The translations under genes and the position numbers were made by a program. From positions 496,001 through 560,000 of the forward strand of contig NZ_PGOI01000007.1 in assembly GCF_002794355.1 (NCBI RefSeq): a DNA stretch of 64,000 nucleotides. Direction: 5' to 3'. Shown here in pieces: positions 17,056 through 24,836 of this stretch (position 1 is the stretch's first letter; each line of letters opens with the position of its first letter). Below the pieces are notes generated by a model, which searched no databases, had not been told where the DNA came from, and saw only the letters and a program-made list of their open reading frames with translations. The DNA is from Pseudorhodobacter sp. MZDSW-24AT. Its GTDB lineage: Bacteria; Pseudomonadota; Alphaproteobacteria; Rhodobacterales; Rhodobacteraceae.

Positions 17056-18192
17056 ATGTCAGATCACATGCGCCAGAACATCGGTTTCCTCCAAGCCCTT
17101 CCATTCTGGCTCACCTTGGGCTTGGTGCCCCTTGCGGCAATCGGCGCAACGTTTGGCGGTTGGTATACGGCGCTGGTCCCCGCCTATTCGATCCTGATCT
17201 ACTCGTCTCTGGACGCACTCACCGGCCTGAACGAGAGCAACGCTGATCCCGAGACTCCAGAGGAGATGCTGTTCTGGTATCAGTTGCTGACCTTGATCTG
17301 GGCCCCGCTGCAACTGCTGATCCTGTTTGGAACGATCTGGTATGCGACCCATACCAGCCACCTTTCCGGGCTGGAGCTTGGGGTGCTGTTCTTTGGGATC
17401 GGTCTCATCACGGGCACGGTGGGAATTAACTACAGCCATGAGCTGATGCATCAAAAGAGTAAGCTGGAACGGTGGCTGGCCGATATCCTGCTCGCGTCAG
17501 TGCTGTATTCCCATTTCCGATCAGAGCATCTGCGCGTGCATCATATCTATGTCGGCACCTGCCGCGACCCGGTGACAGCGCGCTACAATGAGGGGTTTCA
17601 TCGCTTTTTCCCGCGCGTTCTGCGGCAAAGCCCGGCTTCCGCGTGGCAGGCAGAGGTTGCCATGCTGGCACGGCGCGGGCTGCCGTGGTGGCACCGCAGC
17701 AACCCGTTCTGGCGTTATGGAGCGCTTCAGGCGGGGATGCTGGCGGTTGCGTTTGGAGCAGGGGGCTGGCCGGGGTTGGGGCTGTTCGTTTATCAGGCTG
17801 CGGTGGCCATTTGGCAGTTGGAAGCTGTCAATTACGTCGAGCATTACGGGCTGACACGGCGACATCTCGGCGACGGGAAATATGAGCATGTCAAACCGCA
17901 CCACAGCTGGAATGCGGCACATACCGCTTCAAACTGGTTGCTGATCAACTTGCAGCGACACTCGGATCACCACTTCAAGCCCGACCGGCGCTTTCCGCTT
18001 TTGCAGACCTATCATGCAGATCAGGCCCCCCAATTGCCGCTTGGCTATCCGCTGATGGTGTTCATTGCGATGAACCCGCTGTGGTGGCGACGGATCATGA
18101 ACCCGCGCGTGCGGGCTTGGCGCAAGTTCCATTACCCCGACATCACGGACTGGAAACCCTACAACAAGGCATTGAACCCACCGCCCCGCTGA
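17056..18192 (+). CDS. alkB: Alkane 1-monooxygenase (AlkB-type membrane hydroxylase)
   Basis: This is an integral-membrane non-heme di-iron hydroxylase that oxidises the terminal carbon of alkanes or related chains. The 378-residue product has several hydrophobic segments and the complete AlkB histidine set: HELMH at 128-132, EHLRVHH at 157-163, NYVEHYG, and LQRHSDHH. The DP(V)TARYNE loop after the second motif is also family-like. ATG 17056 is chosen because earlier in-frame starts at 17002 (TTG) and 17029 overlap or crowd the mutY stop. No rubredoxin or reductase gene is adjacent, so electron donors must be elsewhere. Substrate range is unknown. Confidence 0.88.
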   Translation: MSDHMRQNIGFLQALPFWLTLGLVPLAAIGATFGGWYTALVPAYSILIYSSLDALTGLNESNADPETPEEMLFWYQLLTLIWAPLQLLILFGTIWYATHTSHLSGLELGVLFFGIGLITGTVGINYSHELMHQKSKLERWLADILLASVLYSHFRSEHLRVHHIYVGTCRDPVTARYNEGFHRFFPRVLRQSPASAWQAEVAMLARRGLPWWHRSNPFWRYGALQAGMLAVAFGAGGWPGLGLFVYQAAVAIWQLEAVNYVEHYGLTRRHLGDGKYEHVKPHHSWNAAHTASNWLLINLQRHSDHHFKPDRRFPLLQTYHADQAPQLPLGYPLMVFIAMNPLWWRRIMNPRVRAWRKFHYPDITDWKPYNKALNPPPR

Positions 18193-18225
18193 CCTGCACC
18201 CAGTCACCGGGGCCGTTGTCTTGGA

Positions 18226-19425
18226 TCATGCGCGCTCCAGCGCGATCGCAATGCCTTGGCCCACGCCGATGCACATGGTGGCAAGCGCGCGCCGCCCGCT
18301 GCCTCGCGCCAGTTGCAAGGCAGCGGTGCCGGTAATCCGCGCGCCCGACATGCCAAGCGGATGGCCAAGCGCAATCGCCCCTCCGTTTGGGTTCACGCGT
18401 GGGTCGTCGTCCGCGATGCCAAGCGCGCGCAGACTGGCAAGCCCTTGGGCGGCGAAAGCTTCGTTCAACTCGATCACATCCAGATCGTCTGGGCCCAGAC
18501 CCAAGCGTGACAACAGCTTTTGCGACGCAGGCGCAGGTCCGATCCCCATCACCCTTGGTTCGACGCCAGCGGTGGCGCCGCCCAACACGCGCACCATCGG
18601 CGTCAGCCCATATTTTGCCGCCGTCTCGGCGTTGGCAAGGATCAGCGCCGCCGCGCCATCGTTCACCCCACTGGCATTGCCAGCCGTCACCGATCCGTTG
18701 GGAAACAAGGGCTTCAACTTGCCCAAAGCCTCGGCGGTGGTGGCGCGGGGGTGTTCGTCGCGGTCTACGATCACGGCCTCGCCCTTGCGCTGCGGAATGG
18801 TGACCGGAGTGATTTCCGCCGCCAAGCGCCCGTTGGCCTGCGCCGCCGCAGCCTTGGCTTGCGACGCAAGCGCCATGGCATCTTGTGCCTCTCGGCTGAT
18901 GCCGTAGTCGTCGGCCACGTTCTGCCCGGTTTGCGGCATGGAATCCGTGCCATAGGCCTGCTCCATCGCCGGGTTTATGAACCGCCAGCCGATGGTGGTG
19001 TCATAAATGGCGGCCTCTCGGCTGAACGCAGTTCCGGCTTTCGGCATAACAAAGGGCGCGCGGCTCATGCTCTCAACGCCGCCGGCAATCATCAGATCGG
19101 CCTCACCAGCCGCAATCGCGCGGGCGGCCACCAGCACTGCATCCATACCCGATCCGCAAAGCCGGTTCAGGGTGGTGCCGCTGACGGTCACCGGCAATCC
19201 CGCCAAAAGCAAAGACATGCGGGCCACGTTGCGATTGTCTTCGCCCGCCTGATTGGCGCAGCCAAAGACAACATCCCCCACCGCTTCCCAATCGACACCC
19301 GCGTTACGTGCCATCAATGCCTTCAGCGGCACGGCGCCCAGATCATCGGGACGGACTGTCGCAAGACTGCCTGCATAACGCCCGATCGGCGTGCGGATGT
19401 AGTCGCAGATGAACACATCTTTCAT
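18226..19425 (-). CDS. pcaF: Beta-ketoadipyl-CoA thiolase PcaF
   Basis: This thiolase cleaves 3-oxoadipyl-CoA to succinyl-CoA and acetyl-CoA, the last step of the beta-ketoadipate pathway. The 399-residue product has the nucleophilic Cys90 in NRLCGSGMD, the GGAIALGHPLGMSGAR histidine motif near residue 350, and the second catalytic cysteine in CIGVGQG near 385. ATG 19425 gives the typical PcaF start MKDVFICDYIRTPIGRYAG. It lies 10 bases after pcaJ in the same direction. The general thiolase call is certain; substrate comes from the neighbouring pcaIJ. Confidence 0.92.
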   Translation of the reverse strand: MKDVFICDYIRTPIGRYAGSLATVRPDDLGAVPLKALMARNAGVDWEAVGDVVFGCANQAGEDNRNVARMSLLLAGLPVTVSGTTLNRLCGSGMDAVLVAARAIAAGEADLMIAGGVESMSRAPFVMPKAGTAFSREAAIYDTTIGWRFINPAMEQAYGTDSMPQTGQNVADDYGISREAQDAMALASQAKAAAAQANGRLAAEITPVTIPQRKGEAVIVDRDEHPRATTAEALGKLKPLFPNGSVTAGNASGVNDGAAALILANAETAAKYGLTPMVRVLGGATAGVEPRVMGIGPAPASQKLLSRLGLGPDDLDVIELNEAFAAQGLASLRALGIADDDPRVNPNGGAIALGHPLGMSGARITGTAALQLARGSGRRALATMCIGVGQGIAIALERA

Positions 19426-19435
19426 GGTCAAACCT

Positions 19436-20107
19436 TCAAAGGGCGGGAACTTCAAGATCGGCCACCGCACCCTCAAGGTGCAACGGCGCGCCGGTCAGGG
19501 CTTGCAGCTCTTCCAATGACAGCGCCGCCAACTTTTCGCGCAAGACAAAGTGACCATCGACAATATCGATCACGGCAAGGCTAGAGTAGATCCTGGTCAC
19601 GCAGCCAACCCCGGTCAGAGGCAGCGAACAGCGCTTCACCAATTTGGGCTTGCCATCCTTGGTGACGTGATCCGTGATCACCGCGACGGTCTTGGCCCCA
19701 TGCACCAGATCCATCGCGCCCCCCACTGCGGGCACGCCACGCGGGCCGGTGGACCAATTTGCCAAATCGCCCGTCTCTGCCACTTCATAAGCGCCCAATA
19801 TGGCCACATCGAGATGGCCACCGCGCACCATCGCGAAACTGTCAGCGTGATGGAAAAACGCAGTGCCCGGTTTCAATGTCACCGCCTTCTTTCCGGCGTT
19901 TATCAGATCCCAGTCCTCCGAACCCGCACTCGGCGCCTCTCCAAAGCCGAGAATGCCGTTCTCGGTATGAAAAATCGCCTCGCGTCCGGGCGGCTGGAAC
20001 TTGGCAACCATTTCTGGAAAGCCAATCCCAAGGTTCACATAGGCGCCATCGGCAATGTCTTGGGCCGCACGCCATGCCATCTGGGTGGGGGAAAGTTTCG
20101 CGGTCAT
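19436..20107 (-). CDS. pcaJ: 3-oxoadipate CoA-transferase subunit B
   Basis: PcaJ is the beta subunit of the transferase that moves CoA from succinyl-CoA to 3-oxoadipate. The 223-residue product has the catalytic glutamate Glu49 in HTENGILGFG, the family I CoA-transferase beta signature, and the conserved GGAMDLVHGA stretch. It overlaps pcaI by four bases (ATGA) and precedes pcaF by 10 bases, so pcaIJF is one operon. A 3-oxoacid (acetoacetate) transferase would look similar; the neighbouring thiolase and IclR regulator favour the aromatic pathway. Confidence 0.9.
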   Translation of the reverse strand: MTAKLSPTQMAWRAAQDIADGAYVNLGIGFPEMVAKFQPPGREAIFHTENGILGFGEAPSAGSEDWDLINAGKKAVTLKPGTAFFHHADSFAMVRGGHLDVAILGAYEVAETGDLANWSTGPRGVPAVGGAMDLVHGAKTVAVITDHVTKDGKPKLVKRCSLPLTGVGCVTRIYSSLAVIDIVDGHFVLREKLAALSLEELQALTGAPLHLEGAVADLEVPAL

Positions 20108-20838
20108 GCTGCGGACTCCGGATAAACGGCCTTGGCGCGGTTCAGATCTTCTTCCTGCTGAGGTTGCGAAACCTCCACCACCCCTTGCACAAAGATGCCG
20201 GGGGTGATCACCGCTTCCGGATCAATCGCGCCGGGCTCGACGATCCTTGAAACCTGCACGATGGTTCTGGCGGCGGCCATGCACATCAACGGATTGAAAT
20301 TGCGGGCCGCCATGCGATAGGTCAGGTTCCCCAGACGATCCCCGAGATGCGCCTTGACCAAGGCGAAATCCGCCTTGAGCCAGCGTTCCTGCACATAGGA
20401 CCTTCCGTCAAAAACCTCGACCGGCTTGCCCTTCGCCAGATCGGTGCCAAAGCTTGTCGGCGTATAAAAGGCCGGGATGCCAGCACCCCCTGCGCGGATG
20501 CGCTCTGCCAAAGTGCCCTGAGGCACAAGCTCAAGCTCAATCTCACCCGCCAGATACTTTTCACTAAAGACGACGGGATCAGCCGAGCGCGGGAAGGAAC
20601 AGATCAGCTTGGCAACCATGCCTGTCTCGATCAGTGCGGCAAGCCCGACATGGCCGTTGCCCGCATTATTGTTGACGACAGTCAGATTGCGCGGGTGGCC
20701 GGTCGCCAGAAAGCGGTCAATCAGAGCATGGATCAGCTCGATGGGCGCGCCAGAGCCCCCAAAGCCCCCGATCATCACTGTCATCCCGTCGGCGATACCT
20801 TCCACTGCGGCGGCAAGCGTTGGCAAAGTCTTATCCAT
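20104..20838 (-). CDS. pcaI: 3-oxoadipate CoA-transferase subunit A
   Basis: PcaI is the alpha subunit of the 3-oxoadipate CoA-transferase. The 244-residue product has the alpha-subunit glycine-rich signature MIGGFGGSGAP near residues 22-32 and the CoA-binding NNNAGNG segment. ATG 20838, giving MDKTLPTLAAAVEGI, is chosen over a start eight residues upstream because the leader upstream looks regulatory. It is the first gene of the pcaIJF operon. The upstream region holds two inverted repeats and the divergent regulator gene. Confidence 0.9.
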   Translation of the reverse strand: MDKTLPTLAAAVEGIADGMTVMIGGFGGSGAPIELIHALIDRFLATGHPRNLTVVNNNAGNGHVGLAALIETGMVAKLICSFPRSADPVVFSEKYLAGEIELELVPQGTLAERIRAGGAGIPAFYTPTSFGTDLAKGKPVEVFDGRSYVQERWLKADFALVKAHLGDRLGNLTYRMAARNFNPLMCMAAARTIVQVSRIVEPGAIDPEAVITPGIFVQGVVEVSQPQQEEDLNRAKAVYPESAA

Positions 20839-20866
20839 CAGCGGTCTCCGGCTGTAGCACATAACG

Positions 20867-20895
20867 ACCCAAGATCAGGCGCCGCGGTCTTGGGT
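20867..20895 (-). promoter_or_regulatory. Inverted repeat in the pcaI leader
   Basis: Two perfect 8-base arms, ACCCAAGA and TCTTGGGT, are separated by 13 bases and lie 28 bases upstream of the pcaI start. It could be an operator for a dimeric regulator or an mRNA stem in the pcaI leader. The sequence alone does not separate these. Confidence 0.45.
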
Positions 20896-20910
20896 AGCGG
20901 GAAAGCTTGC

Positions 20911-20940
20911 TTGCCGTCCACCAACTTTGTGCGCTATACA
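20911..20940 (+). promoter_or_regulatory. Putative pcaR promoter
   Basis: TTGCCG at 20911-20916 and TATACA at 20935-20940 are separated by 18 bases, fitting a sigma-70-type -35/-10 pair that would start transcription roughly 27 bases before the regulator's GTG. The -10 overlaps the inverted repeat at 20927-20963, consistent with repression by binding there. Assigned by eye. Confidence 0.45.
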
Positions 20941-20963
20941 TACTTTGTTGACATATCGCACAA
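20927..20963. promoter_or_regulatory. Candidate operator between pcaI and pcaR
   Basis: TTGTGCGCTAT at 20927-20937 faces ATATCGCACAA at 20953-20963, an 11-base inverted repeat with one mismatch. It sits in the divergent region of an IclR-family gene and its likely target operon, where such regulators usually bind. Confidence 0.6.
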
Positions 20964-20973
20964 CGAGGCTCAG

Positions 20974-21735
20974 GTGAGCATCACAGAACGTGACATCATG
21001 GGCGGTCTGGCCAAGGGTCTTGCGGTGATCGAGACCTTTTCCGCCGCCAAGCCGCGGCAATCCATCGCCGAGGTTGCCCAAGCCAGCGGCCTTGACCGCG
21101 CCACCGCCCGTCGTTGCTTGTTGACCTTGGCGCATCACGGATACGCGGATTGGGACGGCAAGTTCTTTACACTGACGCCGCGGGTTCTCAGGTTGGGCAC
21201 CGCCTGCCTTGCCACCATGCCGCTGCCGCAAATCGTGCAGCCCATTCTGGATGACCTGTCTGAACGTATCGGACAAAGCAGTTCTGTCTCAATTCTGGAC
21301 ACTGCCGAAATCGTCTACATCGCTCGCGCCGCGCAGAAAAAGGTCATGTCCGTCGGCCTGATGCCCGGGTCGCGCCTGCCTGCGCATTGCACCAGCATGG
21401 GGCGCGTGCTGCTGGCCGCGCGGCCGAAAGCAGAGGTGGAAGAGCTGTTCAAGTCTCACCCCCCCCAGTCTCGCACAGCGCTGACCCGGACAGATCCGGC
21501 GGACCTTTTTGCAGAACTGGCAAATGTCGCGCGCCAAGGATATGCGATCATAGATCAAGAGGTGGAGCTTGGCCTTCGATCCCTCGCGGTGCCGCTTTTT
21601 GATGCGCGCGGCAGAGTGGTCGCGGCGCTGAATGTTGGCGTGGCCGCCGTTCAAGACGCACCCGAGGCGTTGATCGATCTGTATCTTGCACCTCTGCAAC
21701 GCGTCCAAGCGCAGTTGCGCCCTCTGCTGCGCTAA
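20974..21735 (+). CDS. IclR-family regulator, PcaR/PcaU-like
   Basis: The 253-residue product has an N-terminal winged helix (KGLAVIETFSAAK, then IAEVAQASGLDRATARRCLLTL near residues 32-53) and a C-terminal effector-binding IclR domain. The latter includes PAHCTSMGRVLLA, typical of the Pca/Pob regulator branch, which senses protocatechuate or beta-ketoadipate. GTG 20974 is chosen because GAGG lies 8-11 bases upstream and it gives the usual short leader before the helix. It is divergent from pcaIJF with operator-like repeats between. The sensed molecule is inferred from the neighbours. Confidence 0.88.
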   Translation: MSITERDIMGGLAKGLAVIETFSAAKPRQSIAEVAQASGLDRATARRCLLTLAHHGYADWDGKFFTLTPRVLRLGTACLATMPLPQIVQPILDDLSERIGQSSSVSILDTAEIVYIARAAQKKVMSVGLMPGSRLPAHCTSMGRVLLAARPKAEVEELFKSHPPQSRTALTRTDPADLFAELANVARQGYAIIDQEVELGLRSLAVPLFDARGRVVAALNVGVAAVQDAPEALIDLYLAPLQRVQAQLRPLLR

Positions 21736-21740
21736 AAAGT

Positions 21741-21758
21741 CAGCGCAGCTTTGCGCTG
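21741..21758. terminator. Stem-loop between convergent genes
   Basis: CAGCGCA-GCTT-TGCGCTG forms a perfect 7-base stem 5 bases after the regulator stop, between two convergent genes. No T-run follows, so termination activity is uncertain. Confidence 0.4.
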
Positions 21759-21814
21759 CGCATCCTGCGCCGCAATCGACCATCAAGACAAGCAAAGCGC
21801 CATCGCACGGATGG

Positions 21815-22753
21815 TCAGGGGTGCGCCCCCAAGATCATGTCTGTCAGGCTTTCTTCCAACGTGTAGTTCGGCGCCCAGCCTGTCGCGGCCATCAAACGGC
21901 GCGGATCTCCGATGCTGCGGCGCAGCGTGGATGTCGTGTTGCATTGCGCGGGGTGCACAAAAGGTTGCCAACCTCCAATCCGGCACAAGGCCGCAAGCAG
22001 ATCGGCCACCTCCACACCCCGGCCCGAAGCAATGTTGAAAAGCCCGCGCGGCCCATTGCGCACGCAAAGCGCGATCAAAGCGGCAGCCACATCGCGCACA
22101 TCGACCCAGTCACGCACAGCACCAGCCGTCACAGTGATTTTAGCCGCATCCGCACGCAATTGGTCGATCATGACTTGTGGCACAAGCCGCGAGGGCTGTC
22201 CGGGGCCAATCACATTGAACGGAACGGCTACGGCCAGATCAAGATCCTTCAAACTTGCCTCGGCAAGCGCAAACACGGTTGCGGCGGCCTTGCTCACCCC
22301 ATAGCTGGCAACCGGACGGATGGGATGTGTTTCGTCAATCGCAGCTTGGCCTTCCGTCATCGGCGCCCAAATCGCCGCTGATGAGACCACAACAAGACGC
22401 ACCGGGTTTGGCAGTCTGGACACCGCCGAAATCAGGCGGATCGTGGCGGTCAGATTGCTTTGAAAGAGATGCGCCTTTCCGGCTTGCGTCTCTTCGGCAA
22501 AGGTGCACCCCGCACAGTGGATGATTGCCGCTGGTTTCATCGCCTGCAACAGAGGGTCTAGTTCGTCTTTGACGAGGTCGACCTTGGCAAAGCCAATCCG
22601 CGGGTCAAGGTTCGGAACCGGTGGGGACCTGACCCAACCGACGGGCTTGGCACCAAACTGAAGAAGCCCGGCAAGCACAGACCTCCCCACAAAACCTGTT
22701 GCGCCTGTCACCAAGACGGAATGATCTGCCAAAGCCTGTGACACGCCATCCAC
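21815..22753 (-). CDS. NAD(P)-dependent epimerase/dehydratase (extended SDR)
   Basis: The 312-residue product is an extended short-chain dehydrogenase of the sugar-nucleotide type. It has the dinucleotide-binding motif GATGFVG near residues 17-23, a catalytic Ser in VVSSAAIW, and the YGVSK active-site Tyr-Lys pair around 150-154. The substrate-binding FNVIGPGQPSRLVPQ segment resembles GDP-mannose dehydratase or GDP-4-keto-6-deoxymannose reductase relatives, but I cannot assign a sugar. It stands alone between pcaR and the tRNA gene, so there is no pathway context. Confidence 0.85.
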   Translation of the reverse strand: MDGVSQALADHSVLVTGATGFVGRSVLAGLLQFGAKPVGWVRSPPVPNLDPRIGFAKVDLVKDELDPLLQAMKPAAIIHCAGCTFAEETQAGKAHLFQSNLTATIRLISAVSRLPNPVRLVVVSSAAIWAPMTEGQAAIDETHPIRPVASYGVSKAAATVFALAEASLKDLDLAVAVPFNVIGPGQPSRLVPQVMIDQLRADAAKITVTAGAVRDWVDVRDVAAALIALCVRNGPRGLFNIASGRGVEVADLLAALCRIGGWQPFVHPAQCNTTSTLRRSIGDPRRLMAATGWAPNYTLEESLTDMILGAHP

Positions 22754-22845
22754 CGCCCTTCCCTCTCCCGCAAAGGCAGTGTGTTCGCAAGGTCAAGGCC
22801 ATGTCCAGCCCCTGCCCACCCGTCACAGCGCTTGATCTGGTATTC

Positions 22846-22922
22846 TGGTGATCCCGACAGGACTTGAACCTGTAACCTGCCCCTTAGGAGGGGGCTGCTC
22901 TATCCAGTTGAGCCACGGGACC
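22846..22922 (-). tRNA. tRNA-Arg (anticodon CCT)
   Basis: A 77-base cloverleaf reads on the minus strand, including an encoded 3' CCA. The acceptor stem pairs GGTCCCG with CGGGATC (one G-T wobble). The anticodon stem GCCCC/GGGGC encloses the loop CTCCTAA with anticodon CCT at its centre, reading AGG arginine codons. The T arm contains GGTTCAAGTCC. AGG is a rare codon in such a high-GC genome. Confidence 0.96.
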
Positions 22923-22984
22923 ACGCGAACCTTCATGCGGAAATTCGCATTCGGTTTCAAGCAATGTCTTTTGAAAGGTTCAGA

Positions 22985-23035
22985 GAAAGAAAAGGGGGAG
23001 TGAGTTTTGGCCCACCACTCCCCCTCTGGGTCCGT
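22985..23035 (-). terminator. Strong intrinsic terminator on the minus strand
   Basis: AGGGGGAGTG at 22993-23002 pairs perfectly with CACTCCCCCT at 23026-23035. On the minus strand the stem is followed by TTTTCTTTCT, the usual U-run. No annotated minus-strand gene ends here, which makes the element stand out; see the candidate small RNA just upstream. Confidence 0.75.
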
Positions 23036-23103
23036 CGCGTCTGGGTTGAGAGCTTGCAGGACGCGCAGGATACGTTTGGCCGCTTCTGGGCCGTTAGCGT
23101 TAA
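22985..23103 (-). ncRNA. Candidate small RNA ending at the orphan terminator
   Basis: A promoter-like pair lies upstream on the minus strand: TTGTCC at about 23129-23124 and TATGTT at about 23107-23102, with a 16-base spacer. About 115 bases later comes the intrinsic terminator at 23035-22985. This would give a free transcript of roughly 100-115 bases. One frame across it is also open and has coding-like codon use (for example GPEAAKRILRVLQALNPDA), but it lacks a clear start codon and runs through the tRNA. A small RNA, a leader for the tRNA, or a short peptide gene are all possible. Confidence 0.35.
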
Positions 23104-23184
23104 CATAGCAAAGGAATCGGGCTTGGACAAGGCCTGTGTTTGACGCTAACAAGAAATGGCACCCGCTGCAGAAGGCCCGATCCC

Positions 23185-24219
23185 TTGGCAAAGCCTCCCC
23201 AATCCGACCTGCGCCGCCCCTTGACCCTGCGCGATGTTTCAGAAGCGTCGGGCGTAAGCGAAATGACCGTCAGCCGGGTTCTGCGCAACCGGGGCGATGT
23301 TTCAGACAGCACGCGCGAGCGTGTGCTGGAAGCGGCACGAAGGCTTGGCTATGTGCCCAACAAAATTGCCGGAGCCTTGGCCAGTCAAAGGGTCAACCTT
23401 GTCGGCGTCATCATCCCGTCTTTGTCAAACATGGTGTTTCCGGAAGTCATGACCGGCATATCCGATGTGCTGGAAGACACGGGATTGCAGCCTGTTGTGG
23501 GCGTGACGAATTATCTGCCCGAAAGGGAAGAAACAGTGATCTATGAAATGCTGAGCTGGCGGCCTTCGGGTCTCATCTTGGCAGGATTGGAGCATAGCGA
23601 AGCCAGTCAGGCGATGCTTGCGCAGGCTGGGGTCCCCGTTGTCGAGATCATGGACATCGACGGCACGCCCGTGGATTCCGCCGTCGGGATTTCGCACCGA
23701 CGCGCCGGCCGCAAGATGGCAGAGGCCATCGTGGCGGCGGGATATCGGCGCATTGCGTTTCTTGGCACACAGATGCCAAATGACCATCGCGCCAAAAAGC
23801 GCCTCGCTGGCTTTGAAGAGGCCTTGGCGCGCGAAGGCCTGCATCTGGCCGATCGTGAGTTCTACTCAGGAGGTTCGGCGCTTCTCAAAGGCCGCGAAAT
23901 GACGGCGGCTGTGCTCAAGCGGACGCCCGACGTTGATTTCCTTTATTATTCCAATGACATGATTGGCGCCGGCGGCCTTTTGTATTGCCTTGACCAGGGA
24001 ATCGACGTGCCTGGCCGGGTGGGCTTGGCGGGGTTCAACGGTGTCGAACTTTTAGACGGCTTGCCGCGTCGGCTTGCCACCATGGATGCCTGCCGTTTGG
24101 ATATCGGACGATTGGCCGCAGAGATCATTTCGGGCAAGCGACCGAACGGAATTATCGGCGGGGAAATCATCGAACTTGCTCCGACGTTGCAACCGGGCGA
24201 CACGATCCGAAGCCGTTAA
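23185..24219 (+). CDS. LacI-family transcriptional regulator (GntR/IdnR type)
   Basis: The product is a LacI repressor of about 344 residues. The N-terminal helix-turn-helix reads LTLRDVSEASGVSEMTVSRVLRN when taken in parts (TLRDVSEASGVS, MTVSRVLRN), followed by the hinge helix KIAGALASQR. The C-terminal periplasmic-binding-type sensor includes VGVIIPSLSNMVFPEV. It resembles gluconate-type repressors in its hinge and early sensor. Start choice is uncertain: TTG 23185 has AGAAGG upstream; TTG 23140 would add 15 residues. Target genes are not evident, since both neighbours are on the other strand and overlap only at the 3' ends. Confidence 0.85.
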   Translation: MAKPPQSDLRRPLTLRDVSEASGVSEMTVSRVLRNRGDVSDSTRERVLEAARRLGYVPNKIAGALASQRVNLVGVIIPSLSNMVFPEVMTGISDVLEDTGLQPVVGVTNYLPEREETVIYEMLSWRPSGLILAGLEHSEASQAMLAQAGVPVVEIMDIDGTPVDSAVGISHRRAGRKMAEAIVAAGYRRIAFLGTQMPNDHRAKKRLAGFEEALAREGLHLADREFYSGGSALLKGREMTAAVLKRTPDVDFLYYSNDMIGAGGLLYCLDQGIDVPGRVGLAGFNGVELLDGLPRRLATMDACRLDIGRLAAEIISGKRPNGIIGGEIIELAPTLQPGDTIRSR

Positions 24220-24836
24220 GTCGGCGGCACCAGCCGCTTTATCGCCGCCACGTGATCCGCCGAGGCGGCCATGGCATCTGCGGCAAGACTGCGCGCTTCC
24301 TCCATAAGGGAGTCAGGGGCAGAAATCCGGTCGATCAGGCCCCACGCCAAGGCCTCGGCCGCATCAATGCGGGCGCCCGCCATCAACATCATCTTGGTGC
24401 GCGCCGGGCCGATCAGCGCAGCCATGCGCCGCGGATCTGTGGGCTGCGGCAAAAAGCCAAGTTTCATGACAGGATAAAAGAACTTGGCCGTGGGCACGGC
24501 AAGGCGCAGGTCGCATGCGAGCACCATCCCCATCGCCCCACCGGCCAATGTGCCGTTCAGCGCCGCGATGGTCAGACAGGGCAGACCAGCCACCCGCGCC
24601 GAGAGACGTTCCCACACGGGGTCGATGGCAAGGCCTGCGCGGGCATCATCAAGATCGGCGCCTGCCGAAAACACATTTCCCGCCCCCGTCAGGACAACGG
24701 CGCGCACGCCCTTGAGTTCAGCATGGGCAAGTGCCGCATCCAACTCCTCCAGCATCAGCCGCGTCAAGGCATTGGCCTTGTCCGGGCGATTAAGCGTGAG
24801 TGTCAGGAGGCGACCTTCAAGTTCGACATTGATCAT
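24216..24836 (-). CDS. Crotonase-fold protein lacking the usual catalytic glutamates
   Basis: The 206-residue product has a clear enoyl-CoA hydratase/isomerase fold. It starts MINVELEGRLLTLTLNRPDKANAL and has the oxyanion segment FSAGADLDD near residues 58-66. It is short for the family (about 260), ending soon after the core. At the position of the first catalytic glutamate, NGTLAGGAMGMVLACD has glycine; at the second, FFYPVMKLGF has valine. A water-adding hydratase is therefore unlikely; another crotonase reaction or a binding role fits better. It overlaps the SDR gene by four bases and probably shares its pathway. Confidence 0.85.
   Translation of the reverse strand: MINVELEGRLLTLTLNRPDKANALTRLMLEELDAALAHAELKGVRAVVLTGAGNVFSAGADLDDARAGLAIDPVWERLSARVAGLPCLTIAALNGTLAGGAMGMVLACDLRLAVPTAKFFYPVMKLGFLPQPTDPRRMAALIGPARTKMMLMAGARIDAAEALAWGLIDRISAPDSLMEEARSLAADAMAASADHVAAIKRLVPPT

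Noticed and set aside
22823-23191. A minus-strand open frame running through tRNA-Arg
   Set aside because: It reads through the tRNA gene and an intrinsic terminator, so it cannot be a normal gene. Only its first part has coding-like codons, recorded in the small-RNA finding.
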